The notes under the pieces are model-generated. The model searched no databases, was not told where the DNA came from, and saw only the letters and a list, made by a program, of their open reading frames with translations. A program made the position numbers and the translations under genes. A stretch of DNA of 64,000 nt. Origin: Bradyrhizobium sp. CIAT3101. Lineage in GTDB: Bacteria; Pseudomonadota; Alphaproteobacteria; Rhizobiales; Xanthobacteraceae. This document shows, in pieces, positions 40,349 through 50,712 of the stretch (its first letter is position 1; each line of letters starts with the position of its first letter). The DNA lies in the NCBI RefSeq assembly GCF_029714945.1, contig NZ_CP121634.1, positions 496,001 to 560,000 on the forward strand, read 5' to 3'.

Positions 40349-41644
40349 TTACGGCCGCGTCTGCCCTGTGCCGTGAACGCGATACTTGAAGCTGGTCAAC
40401 TGCTCGGCCCCCACGGGACCGCGCGCATGGAAGCGGCCGGTGGCGATGCCGATCTCGGCGCCGAAGCCGAACTCGCCGCCATCGGCGAACTGCGTCGAGG
40501 CGTTGTGCAGCACGATCGCGGAATCGACTTCGCTGAGGAATTTCTTCGCAGCCAATTCATTCTCGCTCACGATCGCATCGGTGTGATGCGAGCCGTGATC
40601 CTGGATGTGCGCGATCGCGCCGTCGACGCCGTCGACCACCTTGGCCGCGATGATCGCGTCGAGATATTCGGTGTCCCAATCGTCTTCGCTGGCAGGTTTT
40701 ACGCGCGCATTCGTCGCTTGCACTGTTTCATCGCCGCGCACCTCGCAGCCGGCCTCGATCAGCATCTCGATCAGCGGCTTCAGGGTCTTCGCCGCCGCGG
40801 CGCGATCGACCAGCAGCGTTTCGGCCGCGCCGCAGACGCCGGTGCGGCGCATTTTTGCGTTGAGCACGATCGACTTCGCCATGGCGAGATCGGCGCTGCC
40901 ATCGATGTAGACGTGATTGACGCCTTCGAGATGCGCGAACACCGGCACGCGCGCTTCCTGCTCGACGCGCGCGACGAGGCTCTTGCCGCCGCGCGGCACG
41001 ATCACGTCGACGGCGCCGTTGAGGCCGGACAGCATCATGCCGACCGCCGCGCGGTCGCGCGTCGGCACCAGCGTGATCGCGGCTTCGGGCAGGCCGGCTT
41101 CGCGCAGGCCCTGCACCAGGCATTCATGGATGGCACGGCACGAGCGGAAACTGTCGGAGCCGCCGCGCAGGATCACGGCATTGCCGGACTTCAAGCACAG
41201 CACGCCGGCATCCGCCGCAACATTGGGCCGGCTCTCGAAGATCACGCCGACGACGCCGAGCGGCACGCGGACGCGCTCGATGGTCATGCCGTTCGGCCGC
41301 TGCCAGCTCTCGGTCACGATGCCGACGGGATCGGCGATGCCGCGCACGACGGCGATGCCTGCGGCCATGCCTTCGACACGCGAAGGCGTCAGCGTCAGGC
41401 GGTCGATGAAGGAGGAGGTGGCATTGCCGGAGGCGCGAGCCTCCGCGACGTCCTCGGCATTGGCGGCGAGGATCGCTGCAGCATTGCTGCGGATCGCCCG
41501 CTCCATGGCTTCCAGCGCCCGGTTCTTCTGCTCCGGCGGCGCCAGCGCCAGCACGCGCGCGGCGGCGCGGGCACGGGTGGCGAGATCGGACATCAGCGCC
41601 TGAAGATCGGCATTGCCGTCAACGGCTTTGAGAGGGGCGGCCAT
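40349..41644 (-). CDS. proA: Gamma-glutamyl phosphate reductase
   Basis: A 431-residue NADPH-dependent aldehyde-dehydrogenase-fold enzyme; it makes glutamate 5-semialdehyde in proline synthesis. The catalytic Cys is in [15 protein letters not shown], the substrate region has [19 protein letters not shown] and [15 protein letters not shown], and [14 protein letters not shown] precedes it. Length is standard. It is separated from its partner proB (ends 42410) by the ParDE module on the opposite strand, which breaks the usual proBA adjacency. Confidence 0.96.
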   Translation of the reverse strand: MAAPLKAVDGNADLQALMSDLATRARAAARVLALAPPEQKNRALEAMERAIRSNAAAILAANAEDVAEARASGNATSSFIDRLTLTPSRVEGMAAGIAVVRGIADPVGIVTESWQRPNGMTIERVRVPLGVVGVIFESRPNVAADAGVLCLKSGNAVILRGGSDSFRSCRAIHECLVQGLREAGLPEAAITLVPTRDRAAVGMMLSGLNGAVDVIVPRGGKSLVARVEQEARVPVFAHLEGVNHVYIDGSADLAMAKSIVLNAKMRRTGVCGAAETLLVDRAAAAKTLKPLIEMLIEAGCEVRGDETVQATNARVKPASEDDWDTEYLDAIIAAKVVDGVDGAIAHIQDHGSHHTDAIVSENELAAKKFLSEVDSAIVLHNASTQFADGGEFGFGAEIGIATGRFHARGPVGAEQLTSFKYRVHGTGQTRP

Positions 41645-41801
41645 GGGGAGTTCAACCTTCTGCTAAGGCAGTGTCCTAGCACGGAAATCCCGCGCCTGCG
41701 AAGGGCGGGGAGGGTATGGCAGGTCTCCCCGGTTGCGCCATCGGGTCGGCCAATGGCCGGGGTTGCGCGGGTAGTCGGACAAGGGCTTGCGAATAGCTCG
41801 G

Positions 41802-41827
41802 ATATCAATAAGTATCATTATTTGATA
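41802..41827. promoter_or_regulatory. Operator-like inverted repeat before parDE
   Basis: ATCAATAA-GTATCA-TTATTTGAT is an imperfect inverted repeat in an AT-rich patch. It ends 11 bases before the parD start, and overlaps where the promoter and ribosome site should be. ParD-type antitoxins autoregulate by binding such palindromes. Confidence 0.6.
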
Positions 41828-41838
41828 GGGAGCTTCCC

Positions 41839-42117
41839 ATGGCTAGCAGCTACAGCATTGGCAAGCATTTCGAGGACCTCATCGACAACCTGGTCGAGAG
41901 CGGCCGCTACGCCACCGCCAGTGAGGTGATGCGCGAAGGGCTTCGTCTGGTCGAGGAACGCGAAGAGCGGCGCAAGCTCAAGTTGGAGGTGCTGCGGGAG
42001 GAAATCCAGAAGGGATTTGATAGCGGGCCGATGGAAGAGGTCGATCCCAAAGAGTGGATGAACGACATCAAGGCGCGGGGACGGCAACGATTGGCCGCGC
42101 GCAAACGTGGCGAATAG
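41839..42117 (+). CDS. parD: Type II antitoxin, ParD family
   Basis: A 92-residue antitoxin. The N-terminal ribbon-helix-helix part contains SYSIGKHFEDLIDNLVESGR then YATASEVMREGLRLVEERE, the classic ParD segment. The charged C-terminus (EEIQKGFDSGPMEEVDPKEW) should wrap the toxin. AGGGAGCTTCCC precedes the ATG. The parE start codon overlaps its 3' end by 11 bases. An AT-rich palindrome in front is the likely autoregulatory operator. Confidence 0.88.
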   Translation: MASSYSIGKHFEDLIDNLVESGRYATASEVMREGLRLVEEREERRKLKLEVLREEIQKGFDSGPMEEVDPKEWMNDIKARGRQRLAARKRGE

Positions 42118-42403
42118 ATTCCGCAAAGCCCCGCAAGCCGATCAAGATCTCGATTCAATCTGGGATTTCATCGCATCGGACAGTGTTCGGGCCGCGGACC
42201 AGCAGATCGCGCGCATCGGCGAGATTTTCGAGATGCTTCTGGAAAGTCCGCTCGCCGGGCGAGAACGCAGAGAGTTGCGCCTGGACCTGCGCAGCTTCGC
42301 CGTCGGCAACTACGTGATTTTCTACGTCCCGTTGCCTGACGGCATCGAGGTCATCCGCGTCATGCATGGTCGTCAGGATATTGGCGCCGACGATATGCAA
42401 TAG
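42107..42403 (+). CDS. parE: Type II toxin, ParE/RelE superfamily
   Basis: A 98-residue RelE/ParE-fold toxin with a GTG start inside the end of parD. It shows FRKAPQADQDLDSIWDFIAS at the N-terminus, the Leu-rich middle IGEIFEMLLESPLAGRERRE, then LRSFAVGNYVIFYVPLPDGI and the C-terminal RVMHGRQDI, all diagnostic of ParE. ParE proteins typically poison DNA gyrase. It is convergent with proB, whose stop lies 7 bases beyond its end, so the module fits tightly between proA and proB. Confidence 0.88.
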   Translation: MANRFRKAPQADQDLDSIWDFIASDSVRAADQQIARIGEIFEMLLESPLAGRERRELRLDLRSFAVGNYVIFYVPLPDGIEVIRVMHGRQDIGADDMQ

Positions 42404-42409
42404 CCCGAG

Positions 42410-43531
42410 TTACCCGCCCACCACCAGATCGTCGCGGTGGATCATCTCGGACCGGCCGCTGATGCCGAGGATCGTCATCACGTCCGGGGAGGACCGGCCC
42501 TTGATCCGCTCGGCGACTTCGGCGTCATAGGCGATCAGGCCGCGGCCGATCTCGCTGGTGTCGGGGCCGCGGACGATCACGGCGTCACCGCGGGCGAATT
42601 GGCCCTCGACCTTGATCACACCGGCCGGCAGCAGGCTGGCGCCGGCGCGCAGCGCCGTCACCGCGCCGGCGTCGATGGTCAGCGTCCCCTTCGGCTCCAG
42701 CGTGCCCGCGATCCAGCGTTTTCGCGACGTGATGGGGTTCGCGGGCGTCAGGAACCAGGTGCAGCGGCCGCCATTGGCGATCGCTTGCAGCGGATGCTCG
42801 ATCTTGCCGGATGCAATCAGCATATGCGTGCCGCCGGTGGTGGCGATCTTGGCCGCCTCGACCTTGGTGCGCATGCCGCCGCGCGACAGCTCGGATTCGG
42901 CATCTCCCGCCACGGCCTCGATCTCGGAGGAGATGCTCTCGACCACCGGGATCAGCTTGGCGTTGGGATTGTTCTTCGGCGGGGCGTCGTAGAGCCCGTC
43001 GATGTCGGAGAGCAGCACCAGCAGATCGGCGCTCGCCATGGTGGCGACGCGCGCGGCAAGGCGGTCATTGTCGCCGTAGCGAATCTCGTTGGTGGCGACC
43101 GTGTCGTTCTCGTTGATCACGGGGATCGCGCGCCACTCCAGCAGCTTGCCGATGGTGGAGCGGGCGTTGAGATAACGGCGGCGCTCCTCGGTGTCCCCAG
43201 GCGTCACCAAAATCTGTCCGGCGCCGATGCCGTGCGCCCCGAGGACCTCCGACCAGATCCGCGCCAGTTCGATCTGTCCGACGGCAGCGGCCGCCTGGCT
43301 TTCCTCCAGCTTCAGCGGTCCGCGCGGCAGCTTGAGCCGGCTGCGGCCAAGCGCGATCGAGCCCGAGGAGACGACGAGGACGTCGCGGCCCTGCTCGTGC
43401 AGCTTGGCCATGTCGTCCGCGAGTGCGGCGAGCCAGGACGCACGTACCTCGCCCCTGTCGGAATCGACCAGCAGTGCGGAGCCGACCTTGACGACGATGC
43501 GGCGGAATTGATTGAGTTCGGGGCTGGCCAT
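42410..43531 (-). CDS. proB: Glutamate 5-kinase
   Basis: A 373-residue enzyme for the first step of proline synthesis. The amino acid kinase domain starts [16 protein letters not shown] and includes [36 protein letters not shown] and [18 protein letters not shown]-terminal PUA domain runs from about residue 280 ([20 protein letters not shown]) to [20 protein letters not shown]. It is normally next to obgE and proA. Here a Bug-family gene, a sulfatase gene and ParDE interrupt the cluster. Confidence 0.96.
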   Translation of the reverse strand: MASPELNQFRRIVVKVGSALLVDSDRGEVRASWLAALADDMAKLHEQGRDVLVVSSGSIALGRSRLKLPRGPLKLEESQAAAAVGQIELARIWSEVLGAHGIGAGQILVTPGDTEERRRYLNARSTIGKLLEWRAIPVINENDTVATNEIRYGDNDRLAARVATMASADLLVLLSDIDGLYDAPPKNNPNAKLIPVVESISSEIEAVAGDAESELSRGGMRTKVEAAKIATTGGTHMLIASGKIEHPLQAIANGGRCTWFLTPANPITSRKRWIAGTLEPKGTLTIDAGAVTALRAGASLLPAGVIKVEGQFARGDAVIVRGPDTSEIGRGLIAYDAEVAERIKGRSSPDVMTILGISGRSEMIHRDDLVVGG

Positions 43532-43730
43532 GTGCGTATGTGTCGGCGCGTGTGACGAATTGCTCTGGAAACGGCGGAGCGGAGAGCGGCGCCGGCTAAG
43601 GCCTGCTTTTGCAGCAGGACGATGGCCGGCGCAAGGCGGGCGGGACGGTAAACGGCGAAGGTCGGCCTTGTCTTGCGTGCCAGCCCGGTTCTAATGCCGC
43701 CAATCAATCGTGGGCTGGACGAGGAAACGA

Positions 43731-44696
43731 ATGGATCGCCGCAAATTCGTGGTCGGATGTTTCGGATTGCCGCTGCTGTCGCAGGTCGGCGAGGCCCGCG
43801 CGCAGGCCGGGCTGAGCAAAATCATCTTCCCGTTCGCGGCAGGCGCCGGCGGCGACACGCTGTGCCGGCTGATCGCGCAGGAGATCGCGCCCGTGCTGCA
43901 ACGGACCATCGTGGTCGAGAACCGCACCGGCGGTGACGGCCTGATCGGCATCAAGGCGGTGAAAGGTGCAAGCCCCGACGGCAGCATGGTGTTGGTGACG
44001 ACCGGGCCGACCATGTACCTGCTGCCGATGGTGGAAACGACGCCGAGCTTCGATACGGCGAAGGATTTCATGCCGGTGTCGCTCCTTGCGCGGTTCGAGT
44101 TCGCACTGGTGGTCGGCCCGGCCATGGATGTCGCCGACTTCAAGGGGTTCGTCGCGTGGCTGAAGGCGCATCCCGACAAGACCTCGTTTGGCGTCCCGAG
44201 CAACGGCACCATTCCGCATTTCGCCGGCTCGAAGCTGGAAAAGGATCTCGGCATTCCCCTGACGCGCGTGCCCTATCGCGGCAGTGCGCCGATCCTCAAC
44301 GACATCATCGGCGGACACATTTCCTTTGGGATCACCACGCTGGCGGATGCGCTGCCGCAGCATCGCGCTAAGGGCGTGAAGATCATCGGTGTTTCGAGCG
44401 CGGAGCGTTCGCCGTTCGCGCCTGACGTTCCGACGCTGAAGGAGAGCGGCATCGATCTCGTCGCGGACGCCTGGTACGGCATGTGGCTTCCCGCCGGCAG
44501 TCCGCCAGAGTTTGCGAGCAAGCTCGGCGCGGCCGCGAGTGCGGCGCTGGCGAAGCCCGACGTGAAGGAGAAGCTGACGGCGATCGGGCTGATTCCGGTC
44601 GGCAGCAGCGCGGATGGATTGACAAAAGAGCTCGCCGCCAACACGGCGTTCTGGCAGCCGATCGTGAAGGCGACGGGGTACAAGATCGAGAATTGA
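43731..44696 (+). CDS. Tripartite tricarboxylate transporter substrate-binding protein (Bug family)
   Basis: A 321-residue periplasmic solute-binding protein. A twin-arginine-like start MDRRKFVVGCFGLPLLSQVG precedes the mature protein. The Bug-family signature appears as KIIFPFAAGAGGDTLCRLIA, VENRTGGDGLIGIKAVKGA, PDGSMVLVTTGPTMYL and the later GAAPILNDIIGGHI-like segment (RGSAPILNDIIGGHISFGI). These proteins bind dicarboxylates, aromatic acids or amides with high specificity; the ligand here is unknown. No TctA/TctB membrane genes are near, which is usual for orphan Bug proteins. ATG 43731 is preferred over ATG 43710. It is transcribed against its neighbours proB and the sulfatase. Confidence 0.87.
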   Translation: MDRRKFVVGCFGLPLLSQVGEARAQAGLSKIIFPFAAGAGGDTLCRLIAQEIAPVLQRTIVVENRTGGDGLIGIKAVKGASPDGSMVLVTTGPTMYLLPMVETTPSFDTAKDFMPVSLLARFEFALVVGPAMDVADFKGFVAWLKAHPDKTSFGVPSNGTIPHFAGSKLEKDLGIPLTRVPYRGSAPILNDIIGGHISFGITTLADALPQHRAKGVKIIGVSSAERSPFAPDVPTLKESGIDLVADAWYGMWLPAGSPPEFASKLGAAASAALAKPDVKEKLTAIGLIPVGSSADGLTKELAANTAFWQPIVKATGYKIEN

Positions 44697-44715
44697 GACG
44701 CGCTTCGCGCTCTAT

Positions 44716-44829
44716 CCCCTCCTCCTGAGGAGCGCGCCCTTGCGCGCGTCTCGAAGGATGAAGGCCCGGCTGCTGCAGCGGGGGCCTGCATGGTTCGAGA
44801 CGGCGCTTCGCGCCTCCTCACCATGAGGG
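44716..44829. repeat. Intergenic palindromic repeat, family A copy 2
   Basis: CCCCTCCTCCTGAGGAGCG at one end, CCTCCTCACCATGAGGG at the other, and the inner GCGCGTCTCGAAGGATG and CATGGTTCGAGACGGCGC pair with each other. It matches the element at 345-458. It fills the gap between the convergent Bug and sulfatase genes. Confidence 0.75.
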
Positions 44830-44830
44830 T

Positions 44831-46465
44831 CTACATCTTCGCGCGCTGGGCGATGTCGTCCTTGATCGCAGCGAGCTCGGCTTCATCCCAGACGCCGATC
44901 AGGATCCCGCCTTTCACCTGCAATTGGTTGTCGGCATAGTTCGCGATCTTCTCGCGCGGCGTGGTGATGTGGTCGTTCGGATGCAGCGCCCAGTCGAACA
45001 GCTCGGCCTGGAGCCGCGCGATGATGCCGGCGCACTCCGGATCGTCGCCGCGATCGACATACTCCTGCGGATCGGCTTCGAGGTCGTACAGCATCGGGCG
45101 GAAGCCGGAGGCGTGGATATATTTCCAGCGGCCGTCGAACACCATGAACAGGCGGCAGCGCTCGATCGGCTGGTTCAGCTTCAGCCGTACGTCCTGCATG
45201 GCGTAGTCGTATTCCGAGAATGCCACCTTGCGCCAATTAGGCGGCGTCGGCCCGCGCAGCAGCGGCAGCAGTGAGCGGCCTTCGAGAATATGGCCCGGCA
45301 CCTTGCCGCCGAAATAGTCGACGAAGGTCGGCGCCAGATCGATTCCTTCCACCAGCGCATCGCTGCGCGTGCCGCGCGTGGCGTCGGCTTCTTTCGACGG
45401 ATCGATAATGATGAGTGGGATCTTCGCCGACTGCTCGTGGAACAGATCCTTCTCGCCCATCCAGTGATCGCCGAGATAATCGCCGTGATCGGAGGTGAAC
45501 ACGATCATGGTGGTCTCCAGGAGGTCGCGTTCCTCCAGAAACTTCATCAGCACGCCCATCTGGTCGTCGATCTGGGTGATCAGGCCCATATAGGTCGGGA
45601 TCACCTTCTCCCGCGCATCATCGCGCGCCATGTTGCGGGAGTAGCGCATGTCCATATAGGCGCCGAATACCGGATGCGGATTTTGCCGCTCGCGCTCGGA
45701 GCGGATCACCGGGATCATGTCATCTGTCGAATACATGCTCGCATAGGGCTCGGGCGCGATGTAGGGCCAGTGCGGTTTGATGTAGGACAGATGCAGGCAC
45801 CACGGCCGGCCGTCGGTCTCGGCTTCGCTGATGAAGTCCATCGCGCGCCGCGTCATGTAGGGCGTCTCGGAATGTTCGTCCGGCACGCGCGCGGCCTTGT
45901 CGGCGTGCACCAGCAGCCAGCCGTTCTGCAGCGAGCCGTCTTCCGCGGCGCCTGAATTGGCCCAGTGCTCCCACGGGTTCGTGGCTTCAAACCCTTGCTG
46001 GCGCAGATACTCGTCGTATTTCGGACGCGGCCGTCCGGTCGGGTGCAGGCCGTCGTCGCGCTCATAGGGTTCAAAACCGCACTCGGCGACGTGTACGCCG
46101 ATCATCGATTCCGGCGGGATGCCGAGCGCCTTCATGCCTTCGAGGTCGGGCGCCATGTGGGTCTTGCCGACCAGCACGTTGCGGACGCCGATTTTCTTGA
46201 GATGATCGCCAAGGGTGGGCTCGCCGACGCGCAGCGGCCAGCCGTTCCAGTGCGAACCGTGCGAGCGCATGTAGCGTCCGGTGTAGAACGACATCCGCGA
46301 CGGGCCGCAGATCGGCGATTGCACATAGGCCTTCGAGAACAGCACGCCACGCTTGGCCATGGCGTCGATGTTCGGCGTCTTCAGCGTGGGGTGGCCGGTG
46401 CAGCCGAGATAATCATAGCGAAGCTGGTCGCACATGATCCAGAGAACGTTTTTTGCGCGCGCCAT
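44831..46465 (-). CDS. Sulfatase / phosphonate monoester hydrolase-like enzyme
   Basis: A 544-residue type I sulfatase-fold hydrolase of the alkaline phosphatase superfamily. Metal ligands begin with IMCDQLRYDYLG (D13). The formylglycine site is SPICGPSRMSFYTGRYMRSH, a C-x-P-S-R motif at C53, which needs the formylglycine-generating enzyme. Further ligands are in VFTSDHGDYLGDHWMGEKDL. The overall length and sequence are like the phosphonate monoester hydrolase / arylsulfatase group that hydrolyses several classes of phosphate and sulfate esters. There is no signal peptide, so it is cytoplasmic. I chose ATG 46465 (MARAKNVLW); ATG 46480 is possible, and the longer frame to 46690 runs into a palindromic repeat. 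It interrupts the obgE-proB neighbourhood. Confidence 0.87.
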   Translation of the reverse strand: MARAKNVLWIMCDQLRYDYLGCTGHPTLKTPNIDAMAKRGVLFSKAYVQSPICGPSRMSFYTGRYMRSHGSHWNGWPLRVGEPTLGDHLKKIGVRNVLVGKTHMAPDLEGMKALGIPPESMIGVHVAECGFEPYERDDGLHPTGRPRPKYDEYLRQQGFEATNPWEHWANSGAAEDGSLQNGWLLVHADKAARVPDEHSETPYMTRRAMDFISEAETDGRPWCLHLSYIKPHWPYIAPEPYASMYSTDDMIPVIRSERERQNPHPVFGAYMDMRYSRNMARDDAREKVIPTYMGLITQIDDQMGVLMKFLEERDLLETTMIVFTSDHGDYLGDHWMGEKDLFHEQSAKIPLIIIDPSKEADATRGTRSDALVEGIDLAPTFVDYFGGKVPGHILEGRSLLPLLRGPTPPNWRKVAFSEYDYAMQDVRLKLNQPIERCRLFMVFDGRWKYIHASGFRPMLYDLEADPQEYVDRGDDPECAGIIARLQAELFDWALHPNDHITTPREKIANYADNQLQVKGGILIGVWDEAELAAIKDDIAQRAKM

Positions 46466-46560
46466 GCGTCGACCCTGCATTTTCTTGATTGTTTGATGCT
46501 GCGCTATCGCGCCAGCGAAGACAAGCCAGTGATGCGCATGCCCCGAGTCATACGCTCCAC

Positions 46561-46690
46561 TGTCGTCCCGGCGAAGGTCGGGACCCATAACCACAGGGAG
46601 TAGTTTGGCGAAGATTCGTCGTTCGGTACTGCAACCGCCCGCAACCGATAGATCACGCGGTATGGGTCCCGGCCTTCGCCGGGACGACAA
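46561..46690. repeat. Intergenic palindromic repeat, family B copy 2
   Basis: Ends TGTCGTCCCGGCGAAGGTCG and GGCCTTCGCCGGGACGACA are inverted copies. The middle has CCATAACCACAGGGAGTAG and AGATCACGCGGTATGGGTC, nearly as at 20572-20702. Its right edge is immediately adjacent to the obgE stop codon (46691-46693). Confidence 0.85.
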
Positions 46691-48299
<1,609 letters not shown>

Positions 48300-48458
48300 G
48301 TCTGCGGCTCTTTTCTCGGTGAGGCATCTATCGCTACCGCGGCGCGAAGAGTGCGACAATCCGTTCAATTCGGCTTGCGCGGGCTTGTCGCGGCGGCCCA
48401 CGTCATTAAAACGACCGCAAGCGACTCTATTCGCCGGTTTCCGACGCTCTCTCCGCCC

Positions 48459-48498
48459 GTCATTGCGAGCTTCGTCACAAGAGCTCCTCGCAATGACG
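48459..48498. repeat. Short intergenic palindrome, family D
   Basis: CGTCATTGCGAGC at the left pairs with GCTCCTCGCAATGACG at the right. Its CATTGCGAGC core is shared with the element at 1982-2052. It lies 21 bases before the DMT transporter start. Confidence 0.6.
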
Positions 48499-48518
48499 CG
48501 TTTCCACGATCGACAGCG

Positions 48519-49433
48519 ATGCCCTTCTTCAAAAATCTTTCCGCCTATGACGACCGCTCGGCGCGCCTGGCCGGCATCGCCCTCATGGTGCTGTCGATCT
48601 CCATGTTCTCGTTCGGCGACGCCATGGGCAAGTTCCTGGTCGGGACGTATTCGGTCGGGCAGCTCTTGTTCCTGCGCGCCTGCGCGGCACTGCTGCTGCT
48701 GGCGCCGCTGATCTGGCGGCAGCGTCATCAGTTCCTGCATCTGGAGCGGCCGTGGCTTCAGCTGTTTCGCGTCGTGCTGTCGACGCTGGAGGTCGCCGCC
48801 TTCTTCCTCGCCACCGTCTATCTGCCGCTCGCCGACGTCGTCACCTACTATCTCGCCGGGCCCATCTTCGTCACCGCGATGTCGGCGATCTTCCTGCACG
48901 AGCGGGTCGGCTGGCGGCGCTGGACGGCGATCCTGATCGGCTTTTGCGGCGTGCTGATCGCGTTGCGGCCGTCGGCGCAGACGGTGAGCCTGCCGGCGCT
49001 GATCGCGCTCGGCGGCAGTCTTTCCTTTGCAACCCTGATGCTGATCACGCGCAGCCTGCGCAAGACGCCCGACATCGTGATGGCGTCCTCGCAATTCATC
49101 GGGACGTTTTCATTGGGCGCAGCGCTGTCGGCGTTCCACTGGGTGCCGCCGACGCCGGGCAGCCTCGTATTCTTCGCGCTGGCCGGATGCATCTCGGTCA
49201 CCGCGCTGTTCTGCGTCAACCGGTCGCTGAAGCTGGCGCCGGCGAGCGTGGTGGTGCCGTATCAATATTCGATGATCGTCTGGGCCGTGATCTTCGGCTT
49301 CGTGGTGTTCGGCGATGTGCCACAGGTGGCCACGATCGTCGGCGCCGCGATCATCATCGGCGCCGGGTTCTACATCTTTCTGCGTGAGCGCGATCTCGGG
49401 CGTGCGAGCGAAGAGGTCAATCCGCCGGTGTAG
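48519..49433 (+). CDS. DMT superfamily transporter (EamA domains)
   Basis: A 304-residue membrane protein with two EamA repeats and ten predicted transmembrane helices. The repeats are recognisable in AGIALMVLSISMFSFGDAMG, TVYLPLADVVTYYLAGPIFV and WRRWTAILIGFCGVLIALRP (first half), and SLSFATLMLITRSLRKTPDI and PYQYSMIVWAVIFGFVVFGD (second half). Such transporters export metabolites or amino acids; the substrate is unknown. ATG 48519 (MPFFKNLSAYDDRS) is chosen because longer in-frame starts lie in the MaoC gene region. It is divergent from the MaoC gene and is followed by a family B repeat. Confidence 0.88.
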   Translation: MPFFKNLSAYDDRSARLAGIALMVLSISMFSFGDAMGKFLVGTYSVGQLLFLRACAALLLLAPLIWRQRHQFLHLERPWLQLFRVVLSTLEVAAFFLATVYLPLADVVTYYLAGPIFVTAMSAIFLHERVGWRRWTAILIGFCGVLIALRPSAQTVSLPALIALGGSLSFATLMLITRSLRKTPDIVMASSQFIGTFSLGAALSAFHWVPPTPGSLVFFALAGCISVTALFCVNRSLKLAPASVVVPYQYSMIVWAVIFGFVVFGDVPQVATIVGAAIIIGAGFYIFLRERDLGRASEEVNPPV

Positions 49434-49436
49434 CTC

Positions 49437-49573
49437 ACTGTCGTCCCGGACAAGCGAAGCGCAGATCCGGGACCCATACCCACAGGGCGTGGTTTGGCGA
49501 AGACTCGGAGTGGGAGTTTTGCCTCACACGCCGCCCTGTGGTTATGGGTCCCCGCGTTCGCGGGGACGGCAGT
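49437..49573. repeat. Intergenic palindromic repeat, family B copy 3
   Basis: Begins ACTGTCGTCCCGGACAAG, ends GTTCGCGGGGACGGCAGT. The middle contains CATACCCACAGGGCGTGG and TTTGGCGAAGACTCGGAG, partly shared with the copies at 20572 and 46561. It starts 4 bases after the DMT stop codon and ends 23 bases before the stop of the convergent GNAT gene. Confidence 0.75.
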
Positions 49574-49595
49574 GGAGAATGACGCAACGCCCGCC

Positions 49596-50189
49596 CTACC
49601 TCATCCGCCGCGCGCTGCTCCAGCTCTTCAGCGACGACCAGACGCCGCGCGAGAGGCGGAAGCAGTCGACCGGCGTCGAGGAGCCCAGCGCCAGGAAGCG
49701 GTGCAGCTGCACGCCGCTCCACTGGAAGCCGCACTTCTCCAGCACGTTGCGCGAGGCCGGATTGGTGACGCGCGCCCCCGCATAGAGATGGTCGTCCTCG
49801 AATTCCTCGAAGAAGAAGTCGATCGCGCCGCGTGCGGCCTCGGTGGCAAAGCCCTGGCCCCAATGTTCGACGCCGAGCCAGTAGCCGAGCTCGGCATTGT
49901 CGGGCGTGGAGCGGTCGATGCCGACCATGCCGACCGGCCCGCTGTCGTGCTCGATCAGGAACACGCTCTCGCTGCCGCGTGCGGCGGTGGCGCGGATGAA
50001 CGCGACGGCGTCGTCCTGAGAATAGGGATGCGGGAGGCGGCGGGTGTTTTCCGCGACACGGCGGTCGTTGGCGAGGAGGGCGATGGGCCTGACGTCGGCG
50101 AGGGTCGGCCGCCGCAAGGTCAGCCGCTCGGTGGCGACGACGCTCGGTCTCGCCTCCCGCAGAGTCACGCTCGAAAAGTCCTGCAACAT
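49596..50189 (-). CDS. GNAT N-acetyltransferase (RimJ/RimL type)
   Basis: A 197-residue GNAT. Its N-terminus, ATERLTLRRPTLADVRPIAL, and the middle GMVGIDRSTPDNAELGYWLG then WGQGFATEAARGAIDFFFEE (motif A with the G-x-G/A loop) are typical of the RimJ/RimL branch, as is TNPASRNVLEKCGFQWSGVQ near the end. The target could be a ribosomal protein or another amino group; this is not determinable. I chose ATG 50189 (MLQDFSSVT). It follows rpmA by 154 bases, in a position where a RimJ-like gene is often found next to rpmA in Bradyrhizobiaceae. Confidence 0.85.
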   Translation of the reverse strand: MLQDFSSVTLREARPSVVATERLTLRRPTLADVRPIALLANDRRVAENTRRLPHPYSQDDAVAFIRATAARGSESVFLIEHDSGPVGMVGIDRSTPDNAELGYWLGVEHWGQGFATEAARGAIDFFFEEFEDDHLYAGARVTNPASRNVLEKCGFQWSGVQLHRFLALGSSTPVDCFRLSRGVWSSLKSWSSARRMR

Positions 50190-50236
50190 GTCCGGCTCCG
50201 TCAAAGTCACTAAGGGAAAAGTGAACACGACAAACG

Positions 50237-50272
50237 AAAGGGGAGGCCGGTTTCCCTGCCTCCCCTGGAGCC
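50237..50272 (-). terminator. Terminator-like hairpin after rpmA
   Basis: On the minus strand AGGGGAGGC / GCCTCCCCT form the stem around a purine-rich loop, followed by TTCGTTTGTC. A second palindrome, GGAGTCCGCCGGG / CCGGCGGAGTCC, lies between it and rpmA at 50289-50327. Together they probably end the rplU-rpmA transcript. Confidence 0.6.
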
Positions 50273-50343
50273 GTCGATCTCTTGATCTCTGGACTCCGCC
50301 GGTTCGGTCAAGGACCCGGCGGACTCCAAATTAGATCCACCGT

Positions 50344-50613
50344 TTATTCAGCAGCCTCTGCGAGCGGGAGCACCGCTACGAAGGTGCGACCGTTGGCTTT
50401 GGCCTGGAATTCAACACGGCCCTCGATCTTGGCGAACAGAGTGTGGTCCGTGCCCATGCCGACATTAAGGCCGGGATGCCAGGTGGTGCCGCGCTGACGC
50501 GCAATGATGTTGCCGGGAATCACGCGCTCCCCGCCGAACACCTTGACGCCAAGGCGCTTACCCTTTGAATCGCGACCGTTGCGCGATGAACCGCCTGCTT
50601 TTTTGTGAGCCAT
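50344..50613 (-). CDS. rpmA: 50S ribosomal protein L27
   Basis: An 89-residue L27. The N-terminus [20 protein letters not shown] is the conserved sequence reaching towards the peptidyl transferase centre. [20 protein letters not shown] and [16 protein letters not shown] complete the family. It has no Firmicutes-type cleaved N-terminal extension. It follows rplU by 99 bases, the universal order. Confidence 0.98.
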   Translation of the reverse strand: MAHKKAGGSSRNGRDSKGKRLGVKVFGGERVIPGNIIARQRGTTWHPGLNVGMGTDHTLFAKIEGRVEFQAKANGRTFVAVLPLAEAAE

Positions 50614-50712
50614 GGCTCGTCTCCGAAATCCTGCGTATGTCTTAGGTCAATTCCTTGACGGAATCATTTCAAAATTTCTCACGCATCAATTCGTGAATTG
50701 GCGTGATCGATT

